DNA of 64,000 nucleotides from Clostridium carboxidivorans P7 (GCF_001038625.1 NZ_CP011803.1:3782001-3846000), one strand, 5' to 3'; numbered from the stretch's first letter, positions 53,033-62,851 are shown. Notes: generated by a model not told the origin, from the sequence alone. Translations and numbers: made by a program.

Positions 53033-53905
53033 TCAAGAAATGCACAACTCATTTCCTTTAGTTTCGTTTTTTAAATATTTTGCTATCTGTTCAGCTCTAT
53101 CCATACTAGCGGTAGTAAACAATTCTACTGCTATTCTTGCGTTATCTACATTTCTTCTACTCTTTGATACTGGTACAATATTATACGCTAATTTACATAT
53201 GCTTTCTTTATTTATATTTACAATATTATGGATTTTAATTAAAGCTTTAAGCCCATAATTATTGGTATAATTTAAATGATACATTCCTTGACTAACCATG
53301 ATTTTATTTTCACCAGTTAAACTTATATTTCTCGAAATTATACCTATCATAACTAAATCTAAATATTTGCTTATACACTTCATTTGATAATACATAGATA
53401 TGGACTGTGCTAATTTAAATGCTATTCCTACTGCTGTTAAATCTTTGAAAGTATATTTACAACCTTCTTGATTTGGATTTATAATAAGAGTTTCAGGAAG
53501 TACTTTGGAACATTTATGATAATCAGTTATTATTACATCTATTCCTAAATTTTTACAAAGTTCAACCTGTGAAACAGAATTCACTCCACATCCTACTGTA
53601 ATAATAAGCTTTGCTCCTAAAAATTTTACATGGTTTTTTATAATATCAGAATCTATGCCAAAATCTTCATCCATATCTTCAGGAACAACATATTCCACAT
53701 CTGCATTTAAATACTTTAAAACTAGCAACAACAAAGAAACAGCTGTTATACCATCTAAGTCATAGTAGCCATAAATAACTATTTTTTCTCTTTCATTTAC
53801 TGCCTTTATAATTCTTCTTAATGCTTCTTTCATACCCTTTAATAAAAAAGGATCTTGAGCATCTGAAACTCTAGAATGCTGCATATTTCTTTCTTGTATC
53901 TCCAT
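53033..53905 (-). CDS. Degenerate, truncated RecJ-like DHH protein
   Basis: 290 residues from the ATG at 53905 (GGAGG upstream). It aligns to the DHH domain of RecJ (QDPFLLKGMKEALRRI, DVEYVVPEDMDEDFGI, LTAVGIAFKLAQ), yet the metal motifs are broken: GDYD is GYYD (Tyr47), VDCG is VGCG (Gly105), DHH is DYH (128-130), and the later GTVAD is GIISR (Arg192). The first 55-60 residues and the whole DHHA1 and OB part are missing (full RecJ is about 570). There is no stop or frameshift within it. It probably does not cut DNA. It sits at the locus of recJ between apt and secF, so it is a degenerated locus copy or a repurposed pseudoenzyme. Confidence 0.82.
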   Translation of the reverse strand: MEIQERNMQHSRVSDAQDPFLLKGMKEALRRIIKAVNEREKIVIYGYYDLDGITAVSLLLLVLKYLNADVEYVVPEDMDEDFGIDSDIIKNHVKFLGAKLIITVGCGVNSVSQVELCKNLGIDVIITDYHKCSKVLPETLIINPNQEGCKYTFKDLTAVGIAFKLAQSISMYYQMKCISKYLDLVMIGIISRNISLTGENKIMVSQGMYHLNYTNNYGLKALIKIHNIVNINKESICKLAYNIVPVSKSRRNVDNARIAVELFTTASMDRAEQIAKYLKNETKGNELCIS

Positions 53906-53995
53906 AATAAAATCCTCCAAATTTATCGAAAGCATATATATTATAATTGATATTGTCGTATTTTACAAATACTTTATAAAGAGATTATTAACAAT

Positions 53996-54031
53996 AAAAA
54001 AATCTAGAGTTACATATACTCTAGATTTTTT
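53996..54031. terminator. Terminator between secF and the recJ-like gene
   Basis: AAAAAATCTAGAGT pairs with ACTCTAGATTTTTT around a seven-base loop; strong in both directions. Confidence 0.85.
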
Positions 54032-54069
54032 ATTTTATCATAACAAACTAATATTTTAAAGAAATTTCT

Positions 54070-54954
54070 TTATTTTGCTGTGTTTAATTTTTTGGCAGCT
54101 GAATTTCTATTTTTACCCATATGCTTTTTTAATATTACCCAGAATGGAGTAGCTATAAATATTGATGAATAACATCCTGATGTAATACCTACTAAAAGTG
54201 GTTTTGAGAAGTTTCTTATACCTGGTACAAATACATAAATAGCTACTAACATTATTAAAACTGTAAGTACTGTATTTATAGATCTTGCCAATGTTTGAGT
54301 TATACTGGCATTACTAAGTTCTACAACACTTGACCCTCTCATGTACTTATGATTTTCCCTTATTCTATCAAAAACAACTATAGTATCATTTATAGAATAA
54401 CCTATAACCGTTAACATGGCAGCAACAAACATTGAATCTATAGGTATTCTAAACACAGCATAAAATGCAAACATAATTAAAACATCATGAACCAGTGAAA
54501 GAATTGCTGCCAATCCAAATGTAAATTCAAATCTAAAGGCTACATATATAAGCATTGCTACTACTGATAAAGCAATGGCCTGATAAGCCTTCATTCTAGT
54601 TTCTGCACCTATTGACGCACCTATATTTTCTTGATTTGTAACACTACTGTCTTTATATTTAGCTTTAACAGCCTTAACAATTTCAGCTATATTTTCATTA
54701 TTTAACTTAGCACTTTTTATTTCAATAGAAGTATTGTTAACCTTATTAGATTGAAACTCTGAATCATATTTTTTTACTATGCTATCTACGTCAGCTTTAT
54801 CAAAAGTTTTTCCTATACTTATTTCAAGAACAGTACCACCTTTGAAATCCAATCCAAATTCTAAACCTTTAGTAGCAGCTGTAAAAAGTCCTATAACTAT
54901 TATAATAGAAGATATGGCAAACCATATTTTAGTCTTTTCTATAATTTTAAGCAT
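54070..54954 (-). CDS. secF: Protein translocase subunit SecF
   Basis: 294 residues from the ATG at 54954, eight bases into the end of secD; AAGGGGGGC lies upstream. Six membrane segments with the SecF signatures GLEFGLDFKGGTVLE in the first loop and GYSINDTIVVFDRIRENHK near the middle. It assists the Sec translocon with the proton motive force. Adjacent to secD in the standard order; a longer frame to 54990 lacks a ribosome site. Confidence 0.95.
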   Translation of the reverse strand: MLKIIEKTKIWFAISSIIIVIGLFTAATKGLEFGLDFKGGTVLEISIGKTFDKADVDSIVKKYDSEFQSNKVNNTSIEIKSAKLNNENIAEIVKAVKAKYKDSSVTNQENIGASIGAETRMKAYQAIALSVVAMLIYVAFRFEFTFGLAAILSLVHDVLIMFAFYAVFRIPIDSMFVAAMLTVIGYSINDTIVVFDRIRENHKYMRGSSVVELSNASITQTLARSINTVLTVLIMLVAIYVFVPGIRNFSKPLLVGITSGCYSSIFIATPFWVILKKHMGKNRNSAAKKLNTAK

Positions 54955-56224
54955 GTTGTTTTGCCCCCCTTCTGAAGTCATGTACTCCAAAGGTTCCTAT
55001 GGTCCATTTATGATAGAACCATCCCATGCCTGTTGCAAGCTTCATTAAGGTTCTTGTTACAGTAGTTGCTGTAAATAAACTTAAGGCAACACCTATAACT
55101 AGTGTTAAAGCAAATCCCTTTACCGTACCAGATCCTAACCCATAAAGAACTATTCCTGCAACAATAGTAGTTACATGAGAGTCTATTACTGAAGTCATAG
55201 CTCTATGGAAACCTGCATCTATAGATGCTCTTATTGATTTTCCACCTTTTAACTCTTCTTTGGTTCTTTCAAATATCAGCACATTGGCATCTACCGCCAT
55301 ACCTACTGTGAGCAAGAAACCTGCTATACCTGATAATGTCAAGGTTACACCTACAGTAGCAAAAGCCAAAAGTAATAAATATATATACACGATTAATGCT
55401 AAACCTGCAATAAATCCTGGAACTCTGTAATATAAAATCATGAATAATATTACTAATCCTATACCAATTTTACCAGCTAATATGCTCAAAGGAAGAGAAT
55501 TAGCTCCAAGGGATGCTCCTACTACCTTAGATTCAACTGCTTTAACAGTAACAGGTAGTGCACCAGAGTTAATTAAATTAGCCTGTCTCTTAGCTTCTTC
55601 TAAGGTTCTGCTTCCTGAAATTTCTGCTTTACCATTAGTTATCACATTATTAACAGTTGGGTCTGTAAGTAATTGATCATCTAAATAAATTGATATTTTT
55701 TGACCTAAAAACTTTTGAGTAGCATCTGCAAATTTTTTAGTTCCTGCGCTATTAAGTTCAAGCTCAATTACTGGTTTTTGAGATTCTGAGCTTATAGTAG
55801 ATACAGCATTCTTAACATCCTTACCTGTAAGTACCGTTTGCTTGTCTGGACCTACAAATTTAAGTTCACCAGTTTTAGCTATACCATCTATTACAGACTT
55901 GGCATCATACTTTCCTGGTATTTCTATTCTTATTCTTTTCTGACCTTCTCTAGCAACGGTTGTTTCACTAACTCCCATTTTGTTAACTCTCATAGATAAA
56001 AGTTCTACAGTTTTATCAAAGGTATCCTGATCAACTTTGCTAGCTTGAATTTCTTCCAGTACTGAAACTCCACCTTGAAGATCAAGTCCTCTATTTATAA
56101 CTTCACCAAATGATTTAAGTCTATAATCTCCAACTGTGACTCCATATACTCCTGAATAAGCAAAAAAACCTATAAGAAGCAAACATATAACAAACAGCAC
56201 AGTGCTTTTTGCTTTATTTTTCAT
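54947..56224 (-). CDS. secD: Protein translocase subunit SecD
   Basis: 425 residues. First membrane segment about 8-28, then the large periplasmic-type domain with GLDLQGGVSVLEEI and GKYDAKSVIDGI, followed by five membrane segments containing GMAVDANVLIFERTKEELK and GLGSGTVKGFALTLVIG. It overlaps secF by eight bases, so the two are translated together. Its gene is the first of the secDF unit; upstream lies scfB. Confidence 0.95.
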   Translation of the reverse strand: MKNKAKSTVLFVICLLLIGFFAYSGVYGVTVGDYRLKSFGEVINRGLDLQGGVSVLEEIQASKVDQDTFDKTVELLSMRVNKMGVSETTVAREGQKRIRIEIPGKYDAKSVIDGIAKTGELKFVGPDKQTVLTGKDVKNAVSTISSESQKPVIELELNSAGTKKFADATQKFLGQKISIYLDDQLLTDPTVNNVITNGKAEISGSRTLEEAKRQANLINSGALPVTVKAVESKVVGASLGANSLPLSILAGKIGIGLVILFMILYYRVPGFIAGLALIVYIYLLLLAFATVGVTLTLSGIAGFLLTVGMAVDANVLIFERTKEELKGGKSIRASIDAGFHRAMTSVIDSHVTTIVAGIVLYGLGSGTVKGFALTLVIGVALSLFTATTVTRTLMKLATGMGWFYHKWTIGTFGVHDFRRGAKQHA

Positions 56225-56337
56225 TTTTATCCTCCTTTGTTAATAATTAACTTTCATAATTTACATCTATTTACATTAGCCATTATATTACTTAAAAAAT
56301 ATACCGTCAATATTTATAAATGTAAACTTTTAAAAAA

Positions 56338-57702
56338 CTATTCCATCATCTTTGTTTTCAATGCTATAGCACATTCAATTCTCTTTTTTTGCATCTGGCA
56401 TCCTAATGAATATGGTGTATGCATATCACCATTAAAATTATAATTATTAGCTTGACATCCACCACTGCAATAAAATCTAGCCCAACATTTTTTACATTCA
56501 GGCTTAGTGTATATATGAGCATTTCTAAATTTGTCTACTATATCCGTATTTAATTCTTCGTCACTTGATAAATTTCCTAACTTGAAATCTTCATTTCCAA
56601 TAAATTGATGACAAGGATATATATCTCCTTCTGGAGTTATAGCCACATATTCATGTCCTGCTCCACAACCTGATATCCTTTTGTATACACAAGGACCGCC
56701 TTGTAAATCTATATTAAAATGATAAAATCTAAAATCTTTCCCTTCTTTATGACGTTTAAGCATTTCAAAATATAATTTATCGTATTGTTCAAATATTGTA
56801 GGTAAATCTTCTTCTCTAAGGGAAAGCGGATGATCTTCTGGAAGTACTACAGGTTCTATTGATATTTCATCAAATCCCTGATCTGCCATAAACTTTATAT
56901 CTTCAAAAAAGTCTGTATTCCATCTTGTAAATGTTCCTCTTGCATAATACTGTTTTGACTTGTCTCTCATTTCAACCATCTTTTTTATTTTAGGCAATAT
57001 GCTGTCATAAGAGCCAGTTCCATCCACTCTTACCCTGACTTTATCATTTACTTCTTTTCTTCCATCTATGCTCAAAATAATATTTCCCATGTTCTTATCC
57101 AAGTAGTCCATTATTTCATCATTTAATAATGTGGCATTAGTAGTCATGGTAAATCTTATATTTTTATTGTGAATTTTTTCCTGCTCTTTTGTATATTCCA
57201 TAACTTCTTTTATAACATTAAATGCCATAAGTGGTTCTCCACCAAACCAATCTACTTCTATGTTTTTTCTTGGACCTGATTTCTTAATAACAAAATCAAT
57301 AGCTTTTTTAGCAATTTCAGCAGACATCAACTCTCTGCATCCTTTGTAATCTCCTTCATCTGCAAAACAATATTTACATCTTAAATTGCAGTCATGAGCT
57401 ACATTTAAACATAAAGCTTTTATATAAGATGGAGTCTTATTAGAATTTAATGCTATGTCTTCGTATAAATCCTTAGAATATAATACCTCTTGTTCTATAA
57501 GTTCCTTTATCTCATCATAAGCTTCTTCTATTTCTTCTTGCTTATAATCATTCTTCAATCTATTTATAACAATTTGTTTTTCTTCTAACTTTTTATCATC
57601 TAAAATGTCATAAACTAATTTGTCTACTATATGTACTGTTCCAGAGTTTACATCTATTACATAATGTTCTCCCCCCTGGACAAACTTGTGAATATCTGCC
57701 AA
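56338..57702 (-). CDS. scfB: SCIFF peptide maturase ScfB (radical SAM/SPASM)
   Basis: 454 residues. An N-terminal peptide-recognition part (about 1-90) precedes the radical SAM core with the cluster motif CNLRCKYCFAD (Cys105, 109 and 112). A C-terminal SPASM domain (about 340-450) carries the cysteines for the auxiliary clusters, including CKKCWARFYCSGGCQ. It makes thioether links in the SCIFF peptide encoded at 57923-58060. This pair is nearly universal in clostridia, with an unknown role for the finished peptide. It is separated from scfA by about 220 bases with two hairpins. Confidence 0.95.
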   Translation of the reverse strand: MADIHKFVQGGEHYVIDVNSGTVHIVDKLVYDILDDKKLEEKQIVINRLKNDYKQEEIEEAYDEIKELIEQEVLYSKDLYEDIALNSNKTPSYIKALCLNVAHDCNLRCKYCFADEGDYKGCRELMSAEIAKKAIDFVIKKSGPRKNIEVDWFGGEPLMAFNVIKEVMEYTKEQEKIHNKNIRFTMTTNATLLNDEIMDYLDKNMGNIILSIDGRKEVNDKVRVRVDGTGSYDSILPKIKKMVEMRDKSKQYYARGTFTRWNTDFFEDIKFMADQGFDEISIEPVVLPEDHPLSLREEDLPTIFEQYDKLYFEMLKRHKEGKDFRFYHFNIDLQGGPCVYKRISGCGAGHEYVAITPEGDIYPCHQFIGNEDFKLGNLSSDEELNTDIVDKFRNAHIYTKPECKKCWARFYCSGGCQANNYNFNGDMHTPYSLGCQMQKKRIECAIALKTKMME

Positions 57703-57765
57703 CTTCTATTCCTCCTAAAATAAATATCAAAAAATTAAACTTTATCCAATAAATAACATTCACGG

Positions 57766-57792
57766 TATTGGTTTTCCTAAGGATAACCAATA
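57766..57792 (-). promoter_or_regulatory. Hairpin upstream of scfB
   Basis: TATTGGTT / AACCAATA arms with TCC/GGA inside, part of a larger imperfect structure (TTATCCAATA against TATTAGATAA outside). It lies between scfA and scfB on the minus strand and may set the maturase level. Confidence 0.5.
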
Positions 57793-57890
57793 AATATCAT
57801 GTATTAGATAAGTTCACCTAAAATCCAGATAGTTTTAAAACACTAACCAAATTAAGTTATACTTGATTAAAATCTCCATGTAAATTTAAA

Positions 57891-57911
57891 GCAGTAACAT
57901 AACGTTACTGC
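57891..57911 (-). terminator. Attenuator after scfA
   Basis: GCAGTAAC / GTTACTGC perfect stem with a five-base loop, followed on the minus strand by TTTAAATTT. It lies 12 bases past the scfA stop and would lower read-through into scfB, giving more peptide than maturase. Confidence 0.65.
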
Positions 57912-57922
57912 CTAAATTTATG

Positions 57923-58060
57923 TTAATTTTCACAAGCTAAATTAGCAACTGTGCAAGAAGTCTTACATGCAGATTGGCATGAGTTAGCGCATTCTTTGCA
58001 TCCTGGCTTTTTTAAGCTGTCTTTTATATTTGATTTGTTTACAGTTCTTATATGTTTCAT
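57923..58060 (-). CDS. scfA: SCIFF precursor peptide (six cysteines in forty-five)
   Basis: 45 residues, with the six cysteines at 21, 24, 28, 32, 36 and 43 in KKPGCKECANSC, QSACKTSC and NLACEN. The leader MKHIRTVNKSNIKDSLKK is typical. GGAGG precedes the ATG at 58060. It is the substrate of ScfB, which makes thioether bridges from the cysteines. It is read before scfB with an attenuator between them. Confidence 0.95.
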   Translation of the reverse strand: MKHIRTVNKSNIKDSLKKPGCKECANSCQSACKTSCTVANLACEN

Positions 58061-58133
58061 TTAAATTCCTCCATTCATAAACTTTCCGTTTGATTATAAC
58101 ATAAACGATAAATAAAATAAAGTTATTAGTGAA

Positions 58134-58508
58134 TTAAAGATTTCTTGCAACTATTCCAGATGCTGCTCCTACTACCAGCGCTAGTAAAAATCTGGCGATT
58201 CTATTGTAACCTATTACAGCAGAATTTCCTGATATAACAGAAACTACATATATCACCATTAAGTACAATAAAGTTACCATGATTCCTACTAAAAATCCTC
58301 TACTATTTGTCTTTCTTACTGCATAAATGGTACCGTAAATTATACTTAAAAGTGTAGTAAGTAAATAAAATGTGGAACTAACTGTTTCGCTTATTTCTGT
58401 AAAGGTCATTATAACTGCAAATATAAGAAGCAGCACCACCGTTATAATGAATCCTCTTAATACGCCTTCTGCGGCTACAATATAGCTTGTATTCTTTTCT
58501 TTTTCCAA
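58134..58508 (-). CDS. TIGR04086-family membrane protein
   Basis: 124 residues with four membrane segments (about 16-38, 44-62, 70-92 and 98-120) and no other domain. It begins with TTG at 58508, seven bases after GGAGGTG. It fits the small clostridial TIGR04086 family that is found near the SCIFF and yajC genes. A role in processing or export of the peptide has been suggested by location only. Confidence 0.8.
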   Translation of the reverse strand: MEKEKNTSYIVAAEGVLRGFIITVVLLLIFAVIMTFTEISETVSSTFYLLTTLLSIIYGTIYAVRKTNSRGFLVGIMVTLLYLMVIYVVSVISGNSAVIGYNRIARFLLALVVGAASGIVARNL

Positions 58509-58511
58509 CTT

Positions 58512-58557
58512 AAAACACCTCCTACCTAATAGTATCTATGTAGAAAGAAGGTGTTTT
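58512..58557 (-). promoter_or_regulatory. Hairpin masking the ribosome site of the TIGR04086 gene
   Basis: Minus strand AAAACACCT pairs with AGGTGTTTT, so the ribosome site GGAGGTG is inside the right arm. Such a hairpin could limit translation or act as a weak terminator after yajC. Confidence 0.5.
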
Positions 58558-58578
58558 ATGATTAAAATTTAAACATCC

Positions 58579-58899
58579 TTATTGGTTATCTGTGCTTTTT
58601 TCTTCCTTTTTATCATCCTTGCTTTTGTACTCATCAATTGAAGATAATAAATTTAACACTCCAGTCTTATCAAGCTTTATTCTCACTTTGTCTGGTCCTG
58701 TTTGAATAATTACAAACCTATCCTGCATATTTATTATTTTGCCCACTATACCGCCTTTAGTCATAACTTCATCATTAACTCTTAAGCTATCCAGCATACC
58801 TCTGTATTGTTTTTTTCTTTTACTTTCAGGTAGTAATATAACTAAATAAACTACTACAAGCATAAATATAAGTGGAGAATATTGAATCAAAGTTTTCAT
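58579..58899 (-). CDS. yajC: Preprotein translocase subunit YajC
   Basis: 106 residues from the ATG at 58899 (GGGAGGTG upstream). One N-terminal membrane segment (about 8-25, PLIFMLVVVYLVILLPE) is followed by the soluble YajC domain with LRVNDEVMTKGGIVGKI, and a charged Lys/Glu tail. It accompanies the SecDF complex; secD and secF lie downstream in the same strand. Length is normal. Confidence 0.93.
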   Translation of the reverse strand: MKTLIQYSPLIFMLVVVYLVILLPESKRKKQYRGMLDSLRVNDEVMTKGGIVGKIINMQDRFVIIQTGPDKVRIKLDKTGVLNLLSSIDEYKSKDDKKEEKSTDNQ

Positions 58900-59001
58900 G
58901 AAAATCACCTCCCTCATTATTTAGTTAACAATTAAACTTTTATTTTGTTTACTCAATTCGTAATTTTTTAATATTACGAACATGGTTAACTCTTAACTCT
59001 T

Positions 59002-60132
59002 TTAGGCTCTTCCATTCCACTGTTTAAGTTTTTCACTTTTGTATTCTGCGAAATAATCACCATCAATAGCGTCTCTTATTTCTTGCATCATATTATTGTA
59101 GAAATAAAGATTATGGAGTACACAAAGTCTCATTGCTAATATTTCCTTAGCTTTAAACAAATGCCTTATATACGCTCTTGAATAGTGCTTACAAGCTGGA
59201 CATTGACAACCTTCATCTATTGGCTTGGAATCCAACTCATATTTTGCATTAAATAAATTTATTTTTCCTTCTTTAGTAAATACATGACCGTGTCTTCCAT
59301 TTCTAGCAGGAAGGACACAATCAAAAAAGTCTACTCCTCTATCTACAGCTTCTAATATATTGCTTGGTATTCCAACTCCCATAAGGTAAATAGGCTTATC
59401 TTCTGGTAAATATGGAACTACTGCATCTATTACCCTGTACATTTCCTCATGAGATTCTCCTACTGCTAAACCTCCAATGGCATAACCATCCAAACTCATT
59501 TTGCTTATAGTTTTAGCATGTTCAATTCTTATATCTTCAAAAATTCCTCCTTGATTTATACCAAAGAGCATTTGTTTATTATTTATTGTATCTGGAAGGG
59601 AATTTAATCTATCCATTTCATCCTTACACCTTTGCAACCATCTTGTGGTCCTAGCTACAGATTGCTCTACATAATCTCTTGGTGAAGGATTGTGTATGCA
59701 TTCATCAAAAGCCATAGCTATAGTAGATGCTAAATTACTTTGAATTCTCATACTTTCTTCTGGTCCCATGAATATCTTTCTTCCATCTATATGAGAATTA
59801 AAATAAACTCCTTCTTCTTTTATTTTTCTCATTTTTGCTAAAGAGAAAACCTGGAATCCACCTGAATCAGTTAAAATAGGTCTATCCCAATTCATAAATT
59901 TATGTAATCCACCCATTTTTTTTACCACTTCATCACTAGGTCTTAAATGAAGATGATATGTATTTGAAAGTTCTACCTGACATCCTATTTCCTTTAAATC
60001 CATACTAGATACCCCGCCCTTTATAGCAGCTAAAGTACCTACATTCATAAATACAGGTGTTTGTATTACACCATGAGGAGTTGCAAACTCACCTCTTCTA
60101 GCTTTTCCGCACTTTTTAAGTAATTTGTACAT
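59002..60132 (-). CDS. tgt: tRNA-guanine transglycosylase
   Basis: 376 residues. It swaps guanine 34 for preQ1 in queuosine-type tRNAs. Visible features are ILTDSGGFQVFSLAKMR with the catalytic aspartate region, QGGIFEDIR and GYAIGGLAVGE, plus the zinc site CQCPACKHYSRAYIRHLF. It is 12 bases after queA. The zinc cysteines and the catalytic segments are intact. Confidence 0.96.
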   Translation of the reverse strand: MYKLLKKCGKARRGEFATPHGVIQTPVFMNVGTLAAIKGGVSSMDLKEIGCQVELSNTYHLHLRPSDEVVKKMGGLHKFMNWDRPILTDSGGFQVFSLAKMRKIKEEGVYFNSHIDGRKIFMGPEESMRIQSNLASTIAMAFDECIHNPSPRDYVEQSVARTTRWLQRCKDEMDRLNSLPDTINNKQMLFGINQGGIFEDIRIEHAKTISKMSLDGYAIGGLAVGESHEEMYRVIDAVVPYLPEDKPIYLMGVGIPSNILEAVDRGVDFFDCVLPARNGRHGHVFTKEGKINLFNAKYELDSKPIDEGCQCPACKHYSRAYIRHLFKAKEILAMRLCVLHNLYFYNNMMQEIRDAIDGDYFAEYKSEKLKQWNGRA

Positions 60133-60144
60133 TAAAACACCCCT

Positions 60145-61170
60145 TTATTTAATAAACATTGCATCTCCAAAGCTAAAAAATCTATATCTTTCTTTTACTG
60201 CTGTGTCATAAGCATTCATTACATTTTCTCTTCCAGCTAATGCGCTTACTAACATTATCAATGTAGATTCTGGAAGATGAAAATTAGTTATAAGTTTATC
60301 TACCATTTTATACTTATATCCTGGATATATAAATATATCTGTCCACCCTGATTGTTCTCTTACTTCTCCTTCATCATTTCCTATAGTTTCTAAAGTTCTG
60401 CAAGAAGTAGTTCCTACTGCAATTATACTTTTTCCATTTTTTCTTGTTTTATTTATTATATCCGCAGTTTCTTTAGACATAGTATAATATTCTGAATGCA
60501 TATTATGATCTTGTATATTTTCAACTTTAACTGGTCTAAAAGTTCCCAGTCCTACATGTAAGGTTAAAAATGCTATATTTACACCTTTTTCTTCTATTTT
60601 CTTTAATAGTTCCTCTGTAAAATGTAATCCTGCTGTAGGTGCAGCAGCTGACCCCTGTTCTTTTGAATAAACAGTTTGATACATTTCCTTGTCTTCAAGC
60701 TTTTCTTTTATATAAGGAGGAAGAGGCATCTGTCCTAGTTTGTCTAATACTTCTTCAAATATTCCTTCATACTCAAATTTTACAATTCTGTTTCCATCTT
60801 CTTCAACACTAACTACTTCTGCCTTTAATTCTCCATCACCAAATACAAATCGTGTTCCAACCTGTGCTCTTTTTCCTGGCTTAACAAGAGTTTCCCACTT
60901 ATCCTTGTCTATTCTCTTAAGTAGCAAAAACTCTATTTTCCCTCCTGTATTCTCTTTACTTCCAATAAGTCTTGCAGGAAGTACCCTGGTATCATTTAAT
61001 ACTAAACAATCTCCTGGTTCCAAATAATCAATTATGTCCTTAAATATTTTATGTTCTATTTCACCAGTATTTTTATCTAATAACATCAACCTTGCTTCAT
61101 CTCTTTTTTCCAATGGGCATTGTGCTATTAACTCCTCTGGTAAATAAAAATCAAAATCTGTAACCTTCAA
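60145..61170 (-). CDS. queA: S-adenosylmethionine:tRNA ribosyltransferase-isomerase
   Basis: 341 residues starting at the TTG at 61170, seven bases after GGAGAG. An in-frame ATG at 61242 would overlap ruvB. It converts preQ1 in tRNA to epoxyqueuosine. The N-terminus [20 protein letters not shown], then [29 protein letters not shown] and a late [13 protein letters not shown] are typical of QueA. It sits between ruvB and tgt, the standard order. Confidence 0.95.
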   Translation of the reverse strand: MKVTDFDFYLPEELIAQCPLEKRDEARLMLLDKNTGEIEHKIFKDIIDYLEPGDCLVLNDTRVLPARLIGSKENTGGKIEFLLLKRIDKDKWETLVKPGKRAQVGTRFVFGDGELKAEVVSVEEDGNRIVKFEYEGIFEEVLDKLGQMPLPPYIKEKLEDKEMYQTVYSKEQGSAAAPTAGLHFTEELLKKIEEKGVNIAFLTLHVGLGTFRPVKVENIQDHNMHSEYYTMSKETADIINKTRKNGKSIIAVGTTSCRTLETIGNDEGEVREQSGWTDIFIYPGYKYKMVDKLITNFHLPESTLIMLVSALAGRENVMNAYDTAVKERYRFFSFGDAMFIK

Positions 61171-61195
61171 AATATCTACTCTCCATTTCTTATTC

Positions 61196-62242
61196 TTATG
61201 TTCTATCCTTAAATATTGATTGCTGCTGTACTGTTTTAGCACATTTTTTACTTCTATTCAAATGCTTATATGCGCTATCTGATGCAACTCTTCCCCTAGG
61301 TGTTCTTATTATAAATCCCTTTTGAAGAAGATAAGGCTCATAAACATCTTGAATAGTATCAAGTTCTTCTCCTATAAAATACGCCAAAGTTTCTAAACCT
61401 ACTGGTCCACCTTTGAAGTTATCTATTATGGCTGTTAATATTTTATTATCTATACTATCAAAGCCTTCTTCATCTACATCTAAAAGTTCTAAGGCAGCTT
61501 TAGTAACTTCCAAATCTACTAGTCCATTTCCTTTAACATCTGAGTAGTCCCTAACTCTTTTTAAAAGTCTGTTAGCTATTCTAGGAGTTCCTCTTGATCT
61601 ACTTCCTATTTCCAGTGCTGCATTTTCTTCTATTTTCACACCAAGTATTTGGGCAGATCTTACTATAATTTCTTTTAATTCATCATTCTCATAAAACTCC
61701 ATTGGACACATTACCCCAAATCTATCTCTTAGAGGAGAAGTCAAAAGACCAACCCTAGTAGTAGCTCCTATCAAAGTAAATTTAGGCAAATCCAATCTAA
61801 TAGACTTAGCAGCAGCACCTTTTCCTATAACTATATCCAAAGCATAGTCTTCCATTGCTGGATATAGTATTTCTTCTACATTTCTACTTAATCTGTGAAT
61901 TTCATCTATAAATAACACATCATAATCATTGAGACTTGTAAGTATTGCAGCTAAATCACCAGCTCTTTCTATAGCAGGACCCGATGTGACCTTTAAATTG
62001 CCTCCCATTTCCGTTGCTATTATGTTAGCCAATGTAGTCTTACCTAATCCTGGTGGACCATATAACAATACATGGTCTAAAGCTTCTTTTCTTTTCTTTG
62101 CTGCTTCTATAAAAATTTTTAATTTTTCTTTTACCTTTTTTTGTCCAATATATTCATTAATTCTTTTAGGTCTTAAACTATATTCATTTTCCGTATCTCC
62201 AACTATATTTAAAGGTGTAACAATTCTATCTTCTTCATTCAT
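61196..62242 (-). CDS. ruvB: Holliday junction helicase RuvB
   Basis: 348 residues. The AAA+ core has the Walker [18 protein letters not shown], Walker [17 protein letters not shown], sensor 1 [10 protein letters not shown], the Arg finger region and sensor 2 [19 protein letters not shown]-terminal winged helix (about 265-335) follows. It drives branch migration with RuvA, encoded 15 bases upstream. No ruvC is seen in this cluster, as is usual in Firmicutes. Confidence 0.96.
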   Translation of the reverse strand: MNEEDRIVTPLNIVGDTENEYSLRPKRINEYIGQKKVKEKLKIFIEAAKKRKEALDHVLLYGPPGLGKTTLANIIATEMGGNLKVTSGPAIERAGDLAAILTSLNDYDVLFIDEIHRLSRNVEEILYPAMEDYALDIVIGKGAAAKSIRLDLPKFTLIGATTRVGLLTSPLRDRFGVMCPMEFYENDELKEIIVRSAQILGVKIEENAALEIGSRSRGTPRIANRLLKRVRDYSDVKGNGLVDLEVTKAALELLDVDEEGFDSIDNKILTAIIDNFKGGPVGLETLAYFIGEELDTIQDVYEPYLLQKGFIIRTPRGRVASDSAYKHLNRSKKCAKTVQQQSIFKDRT

Positions 62243-62257
62243 AAAATTATCACCTTC

Positions 62258-62851
62258 CTAACCCATTAAAAATTTTAATGCATTTCTTATTATATTCTCT
62301 ACAGAATCCTTTTTGTCTATAGTATTAATAGCTTTGTTGGCTTCTTTTTCAGAATATCCTAATGCTACAAGTGCTTCCAATGCTTCTGAACTATTCCCTG
62401 CAGTTTCATCTATTTCAATAGTATCTCCTTGTGATATATCAACATCTTCTGGTTTCACTTTATCCTTAAGCTCAAGTATAATTCTTTGGGACATTTTCTT
62501 TCCTATACCCGGTGCTCTAGTAATAAGTTTTTCATCACCAGATAAAATTGCATACTTTAAATTGTTAACGCTGCTTATAGATAAAAGTGATAATGCAGCC
62601 TTTGCACCTACACCATTTATAGACAAAAGCAAATTAAACATACTCAATTCTTCTTTTGTCAAAAAACCATAAAGACCTATAAAATCTTCCCTAACTATTT
62701 GCTGAAGATAAAGCATTATTTCTTCATTTATTTTGGGAATTTTAGCCAGAGTACTTCCTGAAGTATATATTTTATAGCCAATGCCATTATTTTCAACTAC
62801 TATGTAATCTTTATTCATTCCTGCATAGGTTCCCCGTATATACTCATACAT
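62258..62851 (-). CDS. ruvA: Holliday junction helicase subunit RuvA
   Basis: 197 residues from the ATG at 62851 (GGAGG upstream; an in-frame TTG just before it lies in the spacer). It has the OB-fold N-terminus YEYIRGTYAGMNKDYIVVEN, two HhH motifs in LLSINGVGAKAALSLLSI and ITRAPGIGKKMSQRIILELK, and the C-terminal RuvB-binding three-helix domain (about 145-197, LEALVALGYSEKEANKAI). It is part of the ruvAB-queA-tgt operon. Confidence 0.96.
   Translation of the reverse strand: MYEYIRGTYAGMNKDYIVVENNGIGYKIYTSGSTLAKIPKINEEIMLYLQQIVREDFIGLYGFLTKEELSMFNLLLSINGVGAKAALSLLSISSVNNLKYAILSGDEKLITRAPGIGKKMSQRIILELKDKVKPEDVDISQGDTIEIDETAGNSSEALEALVALGYSEKEANKAINTIDKKDSVENIIRNALKFLMG

Noticed and set aside
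57608..57790. Extra small minus-strand gene overlapping the start of scfB
   Set aside because: Overlaps scfB in another frame, lacks a ribosome site, and runs through the hairpin leader.
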